64,000 nucleotides of DNA from Hymenobacter sp. GOD-10R (lineage in GTDB: Bacteria > Bacteroidota > Bacteroidia > Cytophagales > Hymenobacteraceae), in contig NZ_CP141184.1 of assembly GCF_035609205.1 (NCBI RefSeq), positions 124,001-188,000 on the forward strand. The letters are read 5' to 3'. This document shows, piece by piece, positions 1-8,407 of the stretch (position 1 is its first letter; every line of letters starts with the position of its first letter). The translations under genes and the position numbers were made by a program. A model generated the notes under the pieces. That model was not told where the DNA came from. It did not search any database and was given only the letters and a program-made list of their open reading frames with translations.

Positions 1-2
1 AG

Positions 3-50
3 AAGATTGGCTGCGATTTTCTCGGTAGCTCTTCTCGGCTCACATTATAG
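3..50 (+). CDS. possible 3' end of an upstream gene (partial)
   Basis: An open frame enters from the window edge and ends at TAG (48-50), directly before the terminator at 51-82. Only about 15 codons are visible and the protein is not recognisable. A second frame ends earlier, at 26-28, so the frame choice rests mainly on how close the stop is to the terminator. Confidence 0.25.
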   Translation, partial: KIGCDFLGSSSRLTL

Positions 51-82
51 AAAAAGGCCCCGGCGTAAGTCAGGGCCTTTTT
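51..82 (+). terminator. intrinsic terminator upstream of nadC
   Basis: The hairpin arms aaaaaggccc (51-60) and gggccttttt (73-82) pair perfectly and end in a T run. It separates the gene entering from the left edge from nadC. The A run on the left arm means it could also act on the minus strand. Confidence 0.85.
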
Positions 83-95
83 CTATTTTTGCACC

Positions 96-956
96 GTGCA
101 AAACACCTCTTATCTTACACCAGAAGCTATTTCTACTTTCATCCATACGGCTCTGGCCGAAGATGTAGGAGATGGTGACCATTCATCCCTGGCAGCCATT
201 CCGGCTGAAGCGCGCAACCGCGCTAAGCTTTTGGTTAAGGGCGAAGGCATGCTGGCGGGCGTAGAGCTAGCCCAATTGATCTTTCGGGAGGCAGATGCTA
301 GCTTAGCCATAGAACTGCGGCTCGCCGATGGCGCACCCGTAAAGCACGGTGATATTGCCTTCACCGTTGAAGGTCCTGCCCGCAGCATTCTGACGGCCGA
401 GCGTTTGGTGCTTAATTGCATGCAACGGATGAGCGGCATCGCCACGCATACCGCTTACCTGACTAGCTTGATTGCGGGCACAAAAGCCAAACTGCTCGAT
501 ACGCGCAAAACTACCCCCAACTTTCGGGTGTGCGAGAAGTGGGCTGTGCTCATCGGCGGCGGCGTAAACCACCGCTACGGGTTGTTCGATATGATCATGC
601 TCAAGGATAACCACGTGGACTACGCCGGTGGTATTCGCGCGGCTATTGAGGCTACCCAAGCGTACCTAGCCCGCACGGGCCGCCAGTTGCCAATCGTTAT
701 TGAGACCCGTACGCTAGCCGAAGTACAGCAAGTGCTTGACACGGGTAGTGTCGACCGAATTATGCTCGATAATATGTCACCTGAGTTGATGCACGAAGCC
801 GTAACGCTTATTGACGGGCGCTATCCTACGGAAGCATCAGGCGGTATTACGGAGCAAACTATTGCCGCGGTAGCTGCCAGCGGCGTAGACTACATCTCGG
901 TTGGGGCGCTCACGCACTCGGCCGGTATCATGGATTTAAGCTTAAAAGCCTTTTAA
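96..956 (+). CDS. nadC: nicotinate-nucleotide pyrophosphorylase (carboxylating), NadC
   Basis: Quinolinate phosphoribosyltransferase converts quinolinate and PRPP to nicotinate mononucleotide, CO2 and PPi in cytosolic de novo NAD synthesis. The 286-residue length is typical. Visible family motifs are EDVGDGDHSS (22-31), the dimer-helix segment TAERLVLNCMQRMSGIAT (100-117), DTRKTTPNFR (135-144) and the GGGVNHR...LKDNH substrate-binding stretch (154-173). The start is GTG at 96. No in-frame ATG occurs before residue 52 and the conserved N-terminal helix begins right after the GTG. A TATTTTTG sequence resembling the Bacteroidota -7 element lies at 84-91, so the leader may be extremely short or absent. 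No other NAD gene is adjacent, so it appears to be a single-gene unit. Confidence 0.96.
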   Translation: MQNTSYLTPEAISTFIHTALAEDVGDGDHSSLAAIPAEARNRAKLLVKGEGMLAGVELAQLIFREADASLAIELRLADGAPVKHGDIAFTVEGPARSILTAERLVLNCMQRMSGIATHTAYLTSLIAGTKAKLLDTRKTTPNFRVCEKWAVLIGGGVNHRYGLFDMIMLKDNHVDYAGGIRAAIEATQAYLARTGRQLPIVIETRTLAEVQQVLDTGSVDRIMLDNMSPELMHEAVTLIDGRYPTEASGGITEQTIAAVAASGVDYISVGALTHSAGIMDLSLKAF

Positions 957-1090
957 ATGTGTTGAGTGGTCGAAGTGCGGATCAGTTGGGTGTTGCTTCC
1001 CATAAATAAGAAGTACGCATGCCTAGCATCTTCCCTTAGTTCATCATCCCATCAGCAAACCAGCACACGCAGAAATCAGCACATCATCTT

Positions 1091-1717
1091 ATGATGCAAC
1101 CCCCTACTAACCAGCGCGGATTCCGCCAGGCGCAAGGTCCTTCGCCGCTCGCTATTCGCACCAAAAAAAATCAACTCGATACCAATACCTACACCCGCAT
1201 GGCCATGGCCCAGGTGTGGCGGAAAGAATGGTGGTATGCCCTTATTCCATTGGCCATTGGGTTAGCTCCTGCCCTTATCTGGCATTCCTGGTGGTGGGTC
1301 CTGCTCGCGCTTGTGCTGGTACTACTGTTCGTGCTGCTACGCTCGGCACAGGTGACAGGCGTAACACAAATGGAACAGAGCAAACCGCTATTCGAACGGT
1401 TGAGCTACGAAATAGACCAGCGTCAGATCTTACTTCGCCGCAATGAGCGCGAAGGCATGAACCTAAGCTGGGACATGATTGGGCGTGCAGTGCGTGAGCC
1501 CGATGCGTTTGTTCTTTACCTGAAGCAGGGAGAAGCTCCGGCTGACCTAGCCGGATGGCGCCGTTGGATTGCTACGACGTTCGACGTGCCTGTATTTTTG
1601 CACCTACCGATTCGCATCTTCAACTCACCCAATGATATAAAGCTGTTTGACTCGATGTTGCGCCGTAAAAACTTGTTGCCGGTAGCTCCAGTAGCTTCGA
1701 GTGCTCCGGCAGCGTAA
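1091..1717 (+). CDS. YcxB-like C-terminal domain membrane protein
   Basis: A 208-residue protein with a basic, hydrophilic N-terminus (1-45), two closely spaced hydrophobic segments (about 48-85) and a soluble C-terminal domain. That domain reads like the YcxB-like family: a beta-rich stretch with aromatic and acidic positions, ending in a LHLPIRIF..DIKLFDSMLRRK-type segment. This family sits in the inner membrane and its function is not established. Two adjacent ATG codons at 1091 and 1094 could both serve as the start. The 134-bp gap to nadC holds no terminator I can see, so weak co-transcription with nadC is possible. Confidence 0.7.
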   Translation: MMQPPTNQRGFRQAQGPSPLAIRTKKNQLDTNTYTRMAMAQVWRKEWWYALIPLAIGLAPALIWHSWWWVLLALVLVLLFVLLRSAQVTGVTQMEQSKPLFERLSYEIDQRQILLRRNEREGMNLSWDMIGRAVREPDAFVLYLKQGEAPADLAGWRRWIATTFDVPVFLHLPIRIFNSPNDIKLFDSMLRRKNLLPVAPVASSAPAA

Positions 1718-1851
1718 CTTTCAGCTTTGCTAGGCGGTATCTTTAACTAGTTGAATGGCTACACGATAAGAACCTACTGCGTTAGGTGAGTCACCATTCG
1801 CTAGTTAACTGTCAATTTCTGAATAACTTAACCATTCAATGAATTTCACTA

Positions 1852-2217
1852 ATGACTAAGAACCTTCTGCTTTCAGGATTGGCTCTTGCTACTTTGGCAC
1901 TGAACGCGTGCAGCAGCGAACCTTCCGATTGGCGCCCCGATAAAAAAGTGTCGGTTGACATGATTGCGCCCGGTACTCGCCCAGAAGAAGACTTCGACGC
2001 AGAGGCTGATCCGAACCAAGCTAAAGGCGGTGCTATTGCTGAGCCAATTAGCTCACATGCTACACTCGACCGCCGCGCTAAGCCTTCGGCTGAGCAAGCT
2101 ACTTCTGCTAACGCCGAAGAAGTAATGCGCACCAAAGACAAAACGAACGCGAGCCAGGTAAAAGCCAAGCCTAGCCAAGAAGATACGACCAAGGGCGGCC
2201 ACGAGGTGCAGCGCTAA
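1852..2217 (+). CDS. small lipoprotein, unknown function
   Basis: A 121-residue protein with a classic lipoprotein signal: Lys3, a hydrophobic stretch and the lipobox LNAC with Cys20. The mature part is hydrophilic, rich in Lys, Asp, Glu, Ala and Ser, low in aromatics and probably unstructured. It ends 7 nt before the next lipoprotein gene, which suggests an operon with the metal-binding lipoprotein. I do not recognise the family. By analogy with similar Hymenobacter proteins it is likely outer-membrane anchored and facing the periplasm. Confidence 0.75.
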   Translation: MTKNLLLSGLALATLALNACSSEPSDWRPDKKVSVDMIAPGTRPEEDFDAEADPNQAKGGAIAEPISSHATLDRRAKPSAEQATSANAEEVMRTKDKTNASQVKAKPSQEDTTKGGHEVQR

Positions 2218-2224
2218 ACCAAGA

Positions 2225-2500
2225 ATGTTAGTGCGTACGAAAAAGCTAGCTTTTGTCGGGCTGATGATAGCAATGGCTACTGGACTCGTGAGCTGCGACT
2301 CAAAGCCTGCGGCTACAACCGACCAAGCCACTACTCCCGCGGCCCAAGCGCCGGTCAGCCAAGTTGCTGCGTACCGATGCCCCATGGGCTGCGAGGGAAG
2401 TGCCAGCAACAAGCCAGGCAAATGCCCGGTATGCGAAATGGAACTGGAGCGGAACCCCGACTATAAAGCCACCGCTACTGCCGCCCCTGACTCCTTGTAG
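2225..2500 (+). CDS. heavy-metal-binding domain lipoprotein
   Basis: A 91-residue lipoprotein (lipobox LVSC, Cys24) with a short metal-binding module: YRCPMGCEG (50-58) followed by KPGKCPVCEMEL (63-74). Four cysteines (52, 56, 67, 70) and two methionines give the arrangement of the heavy-metal-binding domain found on Cu/Zn efflux proteins, whose usual form is CPMHP...GKCPKCGM. Here His-Pro is replaced by Gly-Cys, as in many Bacteroidota copies. It probably binds soft metals at the cell envelope. It follows the upstream lipoprotein by 7 nt, and a ZIP transporter lies just downstream beyond an inverted repeat, so the neighbourhood suggests metal handling. Confidence 0.82.
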   Translation: MLVRTKKLAFVGLMIAMATGLVSCDSKPAATTDQATTPAAQAPVSQVAAYRCPMGCEGSASNKPGKCPVCEMELERNPDYKATATAAPDSL

Positions 2501-2504
2501 AGCG

Positions 2505-2570
2505 CAGACCATTACTTAAGTCTTCTTTTTTGTAACATTGTTGCATGAAAGCAGATTAAGTAATGGTCTG
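2505..2570. terminator. 15-bp inverted repeat between the metal lipoprotein and ZIP genes
   Basis: The arms cagaccattacttaa (2505-2519) and ttaagtaatggtctg (2556-2570) are perfectly complementary with a 36-nt loop. The second arm is followed by TGTTTTT, so it can end the lipoprotein transcript. The loop is longer than in a usual terminator, so an operator or a processed structure is an alternative. Confidence 0.6.
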
Positions 2571-2621
2571 TGTTTTTGCTGGGAGCTAACCCGGCTAATA
2601 TCCTTTTTAATAGTTAAGTAC

Positions 2622-3362
2622 ATGTGGTTTGCCGTTTTGCTGTTGTTCTGCACCGTGTTAGGGGCTGGTTTGCTAACTCGGTTAATGCCAACAGCGCGTA
2701 CTACATGGATGAAGCCGCTGCTAGCCTTTAGCGGCGCTTATCTTTTTACGCTTACCATTATCCACCTTCTGCCTGAAGCGCTGGTGCTTTCACCTCGCCA
2801 AGGCCACCGGATCGGGTACTTCATCTTGGCGGGCTTCTTTGGGCAACTACTGCTAGAAGTATTTTCGCAAGGTGTTGAGCATGGGCACATTCATCACCAT
2901 ACCAGCCATGCTGGCCGCGTCCCGTTTTTTTTACTGTTTTCGCTGGTAATCCATTCCTTTCTGGAAGGAAGTATTTTGGTGCGCACGCCCGCACTCAACA
3001 CGTCAACAACGCAGAACTTCTATGCCATCCTGACGGGCATTGCGTTGCACCACATTCCGGCGGCTTTCGCCCTGATGGCTGCCTTGCTCTTGCGTTTAGG
3101 GAGCTTCAATCGGGCTTTGCCCTACTTAATACTGTTTGCGTTAGCAGCTCCGTTCGGAATCGTGGTAAGTAACTACGTTGTGCTGAGTGAGTTGCTACAA
3201 GGTGGCTGGTACGCCGCTTTGCTGGGGTTGGTAGCAGGTAACTTCCTACATGTATCTACCACTATCCTCTTCGAAACTAGCCCCGAACACCGCCTCAATC
3301 TGCCCAAGCTAGCCGCTACGCTAGTGGGCACGTTGCTGGCACTGGCAGCCGACTGGGTATAG
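2622..3362 (+). CDS. ZIP family metal transporter
   Basis: A 246-residue polytopic membrane protein with about eight hydrophobic segments. Two diagnostic ZIP motifs are present: HSFLEG in the fourth membrane segment and HHIPAA in the fifth, the positions that carry metal ligands in ZIP transporters. A His-rich cytoplasmic loop (EHGHIHHHTSH) lies between TM3 and TM4, also typical. ZIP proteins import divalent cations such as Zn2+ or Fe2+ across the inner membrane. The frame is open further upstream to 2538, but that part overlaps the hairpin and is not hydrophobic, so ATG 2622 is chosen. The substrate cannot be told from sequence. Confidence 0.85.
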   Translation: MWFAVLLLFCTVLGAGLLTRLMPTARTTWMKPLLAFSGAYLFTLTIIHLLPEALVLSPRQGHRIGYFILAGFFGQLLLEVFSQGVEHGHIHHHTSHAGRVPFFLLFSLVIHSFLEGSILVRTPALNTSTTQNFYAILTGIALHHIPAAFALMAALLLRLGSFNRALPYLILFALAAPFGIVVSNYVVLSELLQGGWYAALLGLVAGNFLHVSTTILFETSPEHRLNLPKLAATLVGTLLALAADWV

Positions 3363-3446
3363 GCGAACTAGTTACACCTAGCTTTCGAGGGCTAGCGGCT
3401 TTCCAGCTCATGAATGCGTAGTAGTGCAACTGTGAAGGTTGGTAGC

Positions 3447-3782
3447 TCAAAACAGCCAATCGTCGGCTTCTAGGGTAGGACCGGAGCTGCGTAAGTGCCG
3501 CTCCAGCTGGGTCGCGCGGGCAGTTTGTAAGGCTAAGGCTTGCTGCAGGTGCAGCAGCCGGCGGCGCATGGCTAGGATAATATCGATTCCTTCTTTGTTG
3601 ATGCCTAGGTCGTGGTGTAAGCGGGCTAGCCGCGCGAGGTGTTCGGGCTCGTCGCGAATGGAATCGGGGACTTCTGCGGCGCGCAGCAGACCTAGGTCCA
3701 CAAACTCCCGCAGATCTTGCTCACTTAGGCCATAGGTAGCCGCGCAGTCGTGGTAGCTGATTGTGATGATGTGCGTTTCCAT
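3447..3782 (-). CDS. cbpM: chaperone modulator CbpM
   Basis: A 111-residue MerR-like helical protein. The N-terminal part (about 1-70) reads as a winged-helix fold with YGLSEQDLREFVDLGLL and ends in a helix rich in Leu, Arg and Gln. CbpM binds the J domain of CbpA and inhibits its co-chaperone activity. It lies 46 nt downstream of cbpA on the same strand, the standard cbpA-cbpM order, which makes the assignment strong despite the small size. No terminator is obvious after it. Confidence 0.85.
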   Translation of the reverse strand: METHIITISYHDCAATYGLSEQDLREFVDLGLLRAAEVPDSIRDEPEHLARLARLHHDLGINKEGIDIILAMRRRLLHLQQALALQTARATQLERHLRSSGPTLEADDWLF

Positions 3783-3828
3783 AGCAGATAGTGCTGAGGT
3801 AAGCTTCTGGATTGGGAAGCGAAACGAG

Positions 3829-4767
3829 CTATTCGCCGCGGAGAGCGGCTAGTTGTTGTACCAACTCTTTTTCCTGATTGCTAAGATTCTGGGGGAGTGT
3901 CAGCGTTAGGCGCAGGTATAAATCGCCAAACTGGCCCGCCTGTTTGTAGACGGGAAACCCTTTGCCGCGCAGCCGGAGCCGCGTACCGTTCTGGGTTTCA
4001 GGCTTAATTTTGATCTTGACGGGACCAGATAACGTGTCTACGATCTGCTCGCCGCCGAGTAGGGCTTTGTAAATGCTCACGGGCACTTCCATGGTCAGGT
4101 CGTGGTCGGTGCGCGTGTAGCGCGGGTCGGGTAAGATGCGGAACGTGATATACAAAGAGCCGTTGGGGCCCCCGTTGCGTCCTGGAGCACCTTGGTCGCG
4201 CAAGCGAATTGTCTGACCGTCTTCTACTCCGGGCTGTACAGTTAGGCGCAGATTTTTGCTGTTCACCGTGATAGTGCGCGGGCCACCTTTGTACGCTTCT
4301 TCTAGGGTAAGCTCTAGCTCGGCTTGGTAGTCTTGTCCGGCGCCAGGGCGAGTGCCACCACTGGCGCGGCCACCGCCCATACCCCCAAAGATAGAACTGA
4401 AGAAATCAGAAAAATCAGCTCCTTCGAAGCCGCCCGCATCGCCACCAAAACCGCCGAAGCCACCTGCTCCGCCCTGAGCATACTGCGACCAATCGAAGCC
4501 GCCAGTACTCTGGCCACGACCGGGCCCACCCGCTTGTTGATAGCGTTGCCAATCGGCACCTAGCTGATCGTATTTCTGCCGTTTCTCGTCGTCACTGAGA
4601 ACTTCGTGCGCTTCGTTTACCTCCTTAAATTTCTGTTCAGCCTCCGGGTTGTTGGGGTTCACATCGGGGTGGTACTCGCGCGCTAGTTTGCGGTACGCCT
4701 TCTTGATCTGGTCTTTGGTGGCTGACTTATCCAGCCCCAGTATCTTGTAATAATCTTTGTAATCCAC
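3829..4767 (-). CDS. cbpA: DnaJ-type co-chaperone CbpA
   Basis: A 312-residue type II J-domain protein. The J domain (1-75) carries HPD at 33-35 and the [18 protein letters not shown] helix. A Gly/Phe-rich linker follows (about 80-140), then the C-terminal substrate-binding domain (about 145-305) with LELTLEEAY and [10 protein letters not shown] motifs. The Zn-finger of DnaJ is absent, which separates it from canonical DnaJ. It stimulates DnaK ATPase and binds unfolded clients in the cytosol. It is transcribed with cbpM, its inhibitor, 46 nt downstream. Confidence 0.93.
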   Translation of the reverse strand: MDYKDYYKILGLDKSATKDQIKKAYRKLAREYHPDVNPNNPEAEQKFKEVNEAHEVLSDDEKRQKYDQLGADWQRYQQAGGPGRGQSTGGFDWSQYAQGGAGGFGGFGGDAGGFEGADFSDFFSSIFGGMGGGRASGGTRPGAGQDYQAELELTLEEAYKGGPRTITVNSKNLRLTVQPGVEDGQTIRLRDQGAPGRNGGPNGSLYITFRILPDPRYTRTDHDLTMEVPVSIYKALLGGEQIVDTLSGPVKIKIKPETQNGTRLRLRGKGFPVYKQAGQFGDLYLRLTLTLPQNLSNQEKELVQQLAALRGE

Positions 4768-4871
4768 CGGCTGATGGGAGTTGGTTTGATGATGAGCCTA
4801 GATGCTGACCTAGATAGGGGTGGCAAAGCTACCATCCGTCTACCTAGGTCACTACAGCCAAATTAGCGCAG

Positions 4872-5210
4872 TCACTTTTTCAGTGGGTCATGCCCCCAGT
4901 TCATAAGAGAATAGCGCCACCGCGAATGCTCCACGTCGTGCGCGGGGCCTTGCGCTAGGTGTCGGCTAATATAAGAATGCACTTTGTGCATATGCTGCTC
5001 ATCGGCATCTGTAATGTCTGCTTTCTTTTTGCGCAGAATCTCGATGATCTGTTCTCCCGACTTGTGACCGATGCTGGTGCCGTCGCCGCTGTCTTGCCCT
5101 ACCGAGCTAGACTCCTCCGTTTTAAGCCATTTCTCTAGCTCAGCGGCCGTCATATTCACTTGTTCTTTGAATTCGGCGTAAATGTTGTCAGATGGTTGTT
5201 TGTCGCTCAT
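4872..5210 (-). CDS. DUF3140 family protein
   Basis: A 112-residue soluble, highly charged protein. The segment NMTAAELEKWLKTEESSSVG followed by a Gly-rich SIGHKSGEQIIEILRKKK stretch, and HSRWRYSLMNWGHDP near the end, match the DUF3140 family, whose function is unknown (some members are described as DNA-binding). It stands alone between the cbpA promoter region and a divergent secreted protein. No signal peptide or membrane segment is visible. Confidence 0.75.
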   Translation of the reverse strand: MSDKQPSDNIYAEFKEQVNMTAAELEKWLKTEESSSVGQDSGDGTSIGHKSGEQIIEILRKKKADITDADEQHMHKVHSYISRHLAQGPAHDVEHSRWRYSLMNWGHDPLKK

Positions 5211-5364
5211 AGTAGCAGAAAAGTTTACGGTGACGCCCTGAAGGGAGAGCTATTTTAACGTAAGCTCAGTAACGGGAGTTGCTGGCTTGTAGGAACCTAG
5301 GTAGCACGCACTGTACTCACTACTTGCTTCGTTACAGATACATATTCCACCCAACCGTTCTCTT

Positions 5365-5778
5365 ATGAAAAACCCTTTAGTACGCACCTCTTGCTTGCTG
5401 CTGCTCCTTGGTAGCATCACCGCTACAGCCCACGCCCAAACCAAAGTAGCACCCCGCAAACCCGCTGCCCCCAAGCTGCGCATGGTGAGCAATGGGGCTA
5501 CCATGAAGGATGGTGTAACAGTAAAAGAAGGTAAAGTGCTAGTGACGCAGCAGGGCCTCACCAGCTCGTTGACACAAGAAATGACGCTCACCAACGGCAC
5601 CAAGATCAGCCCCGCCGGCGCTGTGACAATGGCCAATGGTTCCACCGTCACGATGCAGGAGGGCGACATGCTTTCCCTGAGCGGCCGGCTCACCACGGCA
5701 GCTATGAAAGCAGAACAGGATAGCTTGCTGATGGCTAGCAAGGAGCCAGCGAAAGGCAAGTCAAAAAAGAAGAAGTAA
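5365..5778 (+). CDS. secreted DUF6799-like protein
   Basis: A 137-residue protein with a signal peptide (1-24, cleavage likely after AHA). The mature part holds two short beta-type repeats, about 45-76 and 77-110, each with a 'G-x-T-(M/V)-x-(D/E)-G' turn: NGATMKDGVTVKEGKVLV and NGSTVTMQEGDMLSLSG. This resembles the DUF6799 family of Bacteroidota. The C-terminus is a run of Lys (KGKSKKKK). The role is unknown. A strong 26-bp-arm hairpin follows 12 nt after the stop. Confidence 0.65.
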   Translation: MKNPLVRTSCLLLLLGSITATAHAQTKVAPRKPAAPKLRMVSNGATMKDGVTVKEGKVLVTQQGLTSSLTQEMTLTNGTKISPAGAVTMANGSTVTMQEGDMLSLSGRLTTAAMKAEQDSLLMASKEPAKGKSKKKK

Positions 5779-5789
5779 GCCGTCTAGCT

Positions 5790-5857
5790 AACCAACACAG
5801 AGCCCTCCCACGCGCGTCAACCTAGGTCGATGCGCGTGGGAGGGCTCTGTGTTGGTT
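5790..5857. terminator. 26-bp perfect inverted repeat, terminator-like
   Basis: The arms 5790-5815 and 5832-5857 are exact reverse complements with a 16-nt loop containing CCTAGGT. It lies between a plus-strand gene end and a minus-strand gene end, the place for a bidirectional terminator, but neither side has a clear T run. Confidence 0.6.
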
Positions 5858-5931
5858 CGTTGCGGAACCTTCCCTTGTCGAGGCCGTGGAGAAGCTAGCC
5901 ATGCTCGGGCAGGGCATCGGTCGTATGACTA

Positions 5932-6126
5932 CTAGTGCTGGGTGTAATCCTGCAAAATCAGGTTGGCTTCTGCGTCGTCTTTCGCCTCAACGACTTCATC
6001 CATCACAAACTGGATTTCGGGTTCGGTCCAGCCTTGGGCCTCTGCGGCCTTCACAAACAAGCCGAGCGCAACAAAGCGGCTAGCTGTGCTCGGTTGGGTC
6101 CATTTTACTTTTTTTCGAATACGCAT
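5932..6126 (-). CDS. small hypothetical protein (64 aa)
   Basis: A 64-residue cytosolic protein with a basic N-terminus (MRIRKKVKW) and an acidic amphipathic C-terminal half ([29 protein letters not shown]), which looks like a small helical domain. Composition and position, convergent with the DUF6799-like gene, argue that it is real. I do not recognise a family. Overlapping frames on the plus strand lack protein-like character. Confidence 0.5.
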   Translation of the reverse strand: MRIRKKVKWTQPSTASRFVALGLFVKAAEAQGWTEPEIQFVMDEVVEAKDDAEANLILQDYTQH

Positions 6127-6196
6127 GGGGAGATTAGTTGATAGCCAAAAGCTAGGGAGAAAAGCCGTGCGTTGGCTTTGAGGGTAAAAGGTGTGG

Positions 6197-6586
6197 CTAA
6201 TTGCTGCCGTGCACAGCGTGTACTACTTTCAGCTGCACGGGCGCAACGCCAGCTTGAACCAAGCCAATCTTGCGGGCAGCCTTACGCGAGAGGTCGATAA
6301 TACGGCCCTTCGCGTGCGGACCGCGGTCCGTTATCTTCACTTTAACGGAGCGGTGGTTACGCGGATTGGTCACGCGTACAATAGTCCCGAAGGGTAGCGT
6401 GTTATGTGCAGCCGTGCGTTTGCTGGGGCGGTAGCGGGCACCGCTAGCTGTCTTTCGCCCCTTAAACTTGTCGGCGTAGTAAGAGGCTTGGCCCGATTGC
6501 GTGAAAGCCTGGCGGCCACCTCCACAGCTGGCAAACAAGAACGCCCCGAGTAGAAGGAGGTAGCGCAAGGAAGCAAAAAAGGTCAT
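6197..6586 (-). CDS. rlpA: septal ring lytic transglycosylase RlpA family lipoprotein
   Basis: A 129-residue lipoprotein (lipobox FASC, Cys21) with a double-psi beta-barrel domain (about 32-125). Family landmarks are [18 protein letters not shown], the [19 protein letters not shown] segment and [20 protein letters not shown], including the catalytic-type His and Asp. RlpA proteins cleave naked glycan strands or bind the septal ring. This short form lacks the SPOR domain, as is common in Bacteroidota. It lies 52 nt downstream of the GH25 lysozyme on the same strand, so the two form a cell-wall hydrolase pair. Confidence 0.88.
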   Translation of the reverse strand: MTFFASLRYLLLLGAFLFASCGGGRQAFTQSGQASYYADKFKGRKTASGARYRPSKRTAAHNTLPFGTIVRVTNPRNHRSVKVKITDRGPHAKGRIIDLSRKAARKIGLVQAGVAPVQLKVVHAVHGSN

Positions 6587-6638
6587 TTAGGGCAAGAGCT
6601 AGTCGGCGCGAAAAAGGCTAAAAGGGCAGCAAGGCGCG

Positions 6639-7478
6639 TTAATTGCGCGGAGTCGCTGCCTTAGCCGGGATGCGTAAGGAAAGAAGATTCTGAAAATTAC
6701 CCTGGAATACGTTGAAATCAACGGCTCCCCGAATGCCTGGCACATACGACTCGTCGCTGTGTTGCCAGATGATCCACTTCTCCTTGGGTAACGTGGGGCT
6801 AGCTACTTCGTAGTGCGCCAGCCACAACGGATAGTTGTCGAAGTGTCCGGCTAGGTGCCGTTGGTAAAAGCTGTAGTTGGAGTATAGGATGGGACGTACG
6901 CCATAGTGCCGCTCCATCAGACGAAGCCAAGTGGCTACGTTTCGGCGCAACTGAGCTACATCGTGGAACTCAGGCGCTTCTACATCCAGTACCGGGGGCA
7001 GATCGCCGGGGATAAGCGGTACGGTACGGGCAAACAAGCTAGCCTGCTTGGCGGCATTGTAGTTGGGCTGAAAGTAATGGTAAGCACCCCGCACAATACC
7101 TGCGGCGTGCGCATTGCGCCAATTACGCTGAAAGCGGGGGTCGCGGAGCGTAACGCCTTCGGTGGCTTTGATGAAGGCAAACTGCACCTGGTGGCTAGCT
7201 ACCAGTTTCCAGTCGATGGTGCCTTGGTAGGCCGACACATCAATGCCATGCACGGAATAGCCCGGCAGTAAAGGACTTTTTTCATGGCCAGTGAGGCGGC
7301 TGCTCGTCAGGCTCGCATAGGTACGGCGCATGTAGCGGTTGAACTGCCGCCAGTGACGAGCATAGTAAGTCAAGCCCGCCAACAGCAACACCCCTAGGGC
7401 GAGCGGAAGCAAACGGCGCGGTGTGTTAGGGCGTTGGCGAGAAACGGGGCGGCGAGGTTGGTTCATCAGCTTTACCAT
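6639..7478 (-). CDS. GH25 family lysozyme (muramidase)
   Basis: A 279-residue protein with an N-terminal signal-anchor (about 22-40) and a GH25 domain (about 75-268). Motifs are HGIDVSAYQGTIDW (Asp80), AFIKATEGVTLRDPRF, GAYHYFQP and PPVLDVE (Asp165, Glu167), the acidic catalytic set of GH25. It hydrolyses the MurNAc-GlcNAc bond of peptidoglycan from the periplasmic side. GH25 enzymes also occur in phage, but nothing else phage-like is nearby and rlpA follows on the same strand, so a housekeeping wall-remodelling role is likely. ATG at residue 5 is an alternative start. Confidence 0.88.
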   Translation of the reverse strand: MVKLMNQPRRPVSRQRPNTPRRLLPLALGVLLLAGLTYYARHWRQFNRYMRRTYASLTSSRLTGHEKSPLLPGYSVHGIDVSAYQGTIDWKLVASHQVQFAFIKATEGVTLRDPRFQRNWRNAHAAGIVRGAYHYFQPNYNAAKQASLFARTVPLIPGDLPPVLDVEAPEFHDVAQLRRNVATWLRLMERHYGVRPILYSNYSFYQRHLAGHFDNYPLWLAHYEVASPTLPKEKWIIWQHSDESYVPGIRGAVDFNVFQGNFQNLLSLRIPAKAATPRN

Positions 7479-7615
7479 CCCAAATATAACGTACTACCGC
7501 TGGGCTCTGGTGTCTATCACAAACCAAGACTTGTCGTATTATTCTAGAAAATAGAGCAAAGTCCGGATACCTAGGTGCTTTTTATGACCTTTGTTTTCGC
7601 AAAACCTTCGTCTGT

Positions 7616-7885
7616 ATGGCTACTTCTCCCCATTTATCTGATGCTCGCGACGAGTCTGGCCGGCTTATCCGTGAGCTACACGGCGTGACCCTAGCACAGA
7701 TAGTAGAGTACCTAGTAGCCCACTATGGTTGGGCCGAACTAGATCAGCGTATTCGCATTAATTGCTTCGCCGTAGATCCCAGCATCAAATCTAGCCTGAC
7801 GTTCTTGCGCCGTACGCCGTGGGCACGCGCCAAAGTGGAAGAACTGTATATCCGCACCCGCTCGGAGGAAGTGTCCAAGAAGTAA
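7616..7885 (+). CDS. VF530 family DNA-binding protein (DUF2132)
   Basis: An 89-residue protein with the very conserved VF530 pattern LHGVTLAQIVEYLVAHYGWAEL, INCFAVDPSIKSSLTFLRRTPWARAKVEELY (residues about 21-78). Structures of this small helical family suggest DNA binding, but its cellular role is not settled. It is a single gene with a membrane protein following 100 nt downstream. Confidence 0.88.
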   Translation: MATSPHLSDARDESGRLIRELHGVTLAQIVEYLVAHYGWAELDQRIRINCFAVDPSIKSSLTFLRRTPWARAKVEELYIRTRSEEVSKK

Positions 7886-7987
7886 GTAGCGAAGTAACAA
7901 CAGTGCCTAGCCGTTTGCTTGCCCGCTTCTCGCTACAACTTTCATGAGTTTACCTTTCTCTATTTCATACTCTTACCATTCCACCAA

Positions 7988-8311
7988 ATGGCTGATGTAG
8001 CACAAAAGTCGAGCGGCGCATCGTTGGTAGTGGGCTTTTTGCTGTTCTGCGTCTTCGAAACGGTGGCATATTATTTACTGCGCTTCGCTACGTCGGGCCT
8101 AGGTATGCCCGACCAAATGCAGCCAGAAAACACGATTGTCAGCAACTGGGTGAAAACGGTTGTGTTTTTACTTCTGCATTTGCTACTAGTGGTCGTGGCC
8201 GTGCTGGTGCTTAGCAACCGCCTACCCCGCCGCTACCGTGGGCAGGTAATGGGATGGTTTTATCTGTCGCTGCTCATGGGCTTTTTCCTGCTCATTCCGC
8301 TGTTCGGCTAG
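7988..8311 (+). CDS. small membrane protein, unknown
   Basis: A 107-residue protein with three hydrophobic segments (about 11-30, 50-73 and 84-106), joined by a short loop with Asp/Gln/Pro and a basic loop NRLPRRYRG. ATG 7988 is preferred, since upstream codons in frame give only a TTG start and no conserved sequence. The topology is that of a small integral inner-membrane protein. I do not recognise a family. Confidence 0.6.
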   Translation: MADVAQKSSGASLVVGFLLFCVFETVAYYLLRFATSGLGMPDQMQPENTIVSNWVKTVVFLLLHLLLVVVAVLVLSNRLPRRYRGQVMGWFYLSLLMGFFLLIPLFG

Positions 8312-8324
8312 ACTGGCCAAAAAC

Positions 8325-8350
8325 AAAAAAGCCACTGCGCGGGCAGTGGC
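8325..8350 (-). terminator. intrinsic terminator of the first Hsp20 gene
   Basis: The stem gccactgc (8331-8338)/gcagtggc (8343-8350) with loop gcgg is followed on the minus strand by a T run (the A run at 8325-8330). It lies about 58 nt after the minus-strand hsp20 stop. Confidence 0.8.
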
Positions 8351-8407
8351 TGTGGTGAGACAAGGGGGCCGGTCGGTCCCGGCGTTATATATATAAATAG
8401 GAGCAGC

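Noticed and set aside
6639..7478. GH25 lysozyme as a prophage remnant
   Set aside because: No other phage genes flank it, base composition is native, and it pairs with rlpA.
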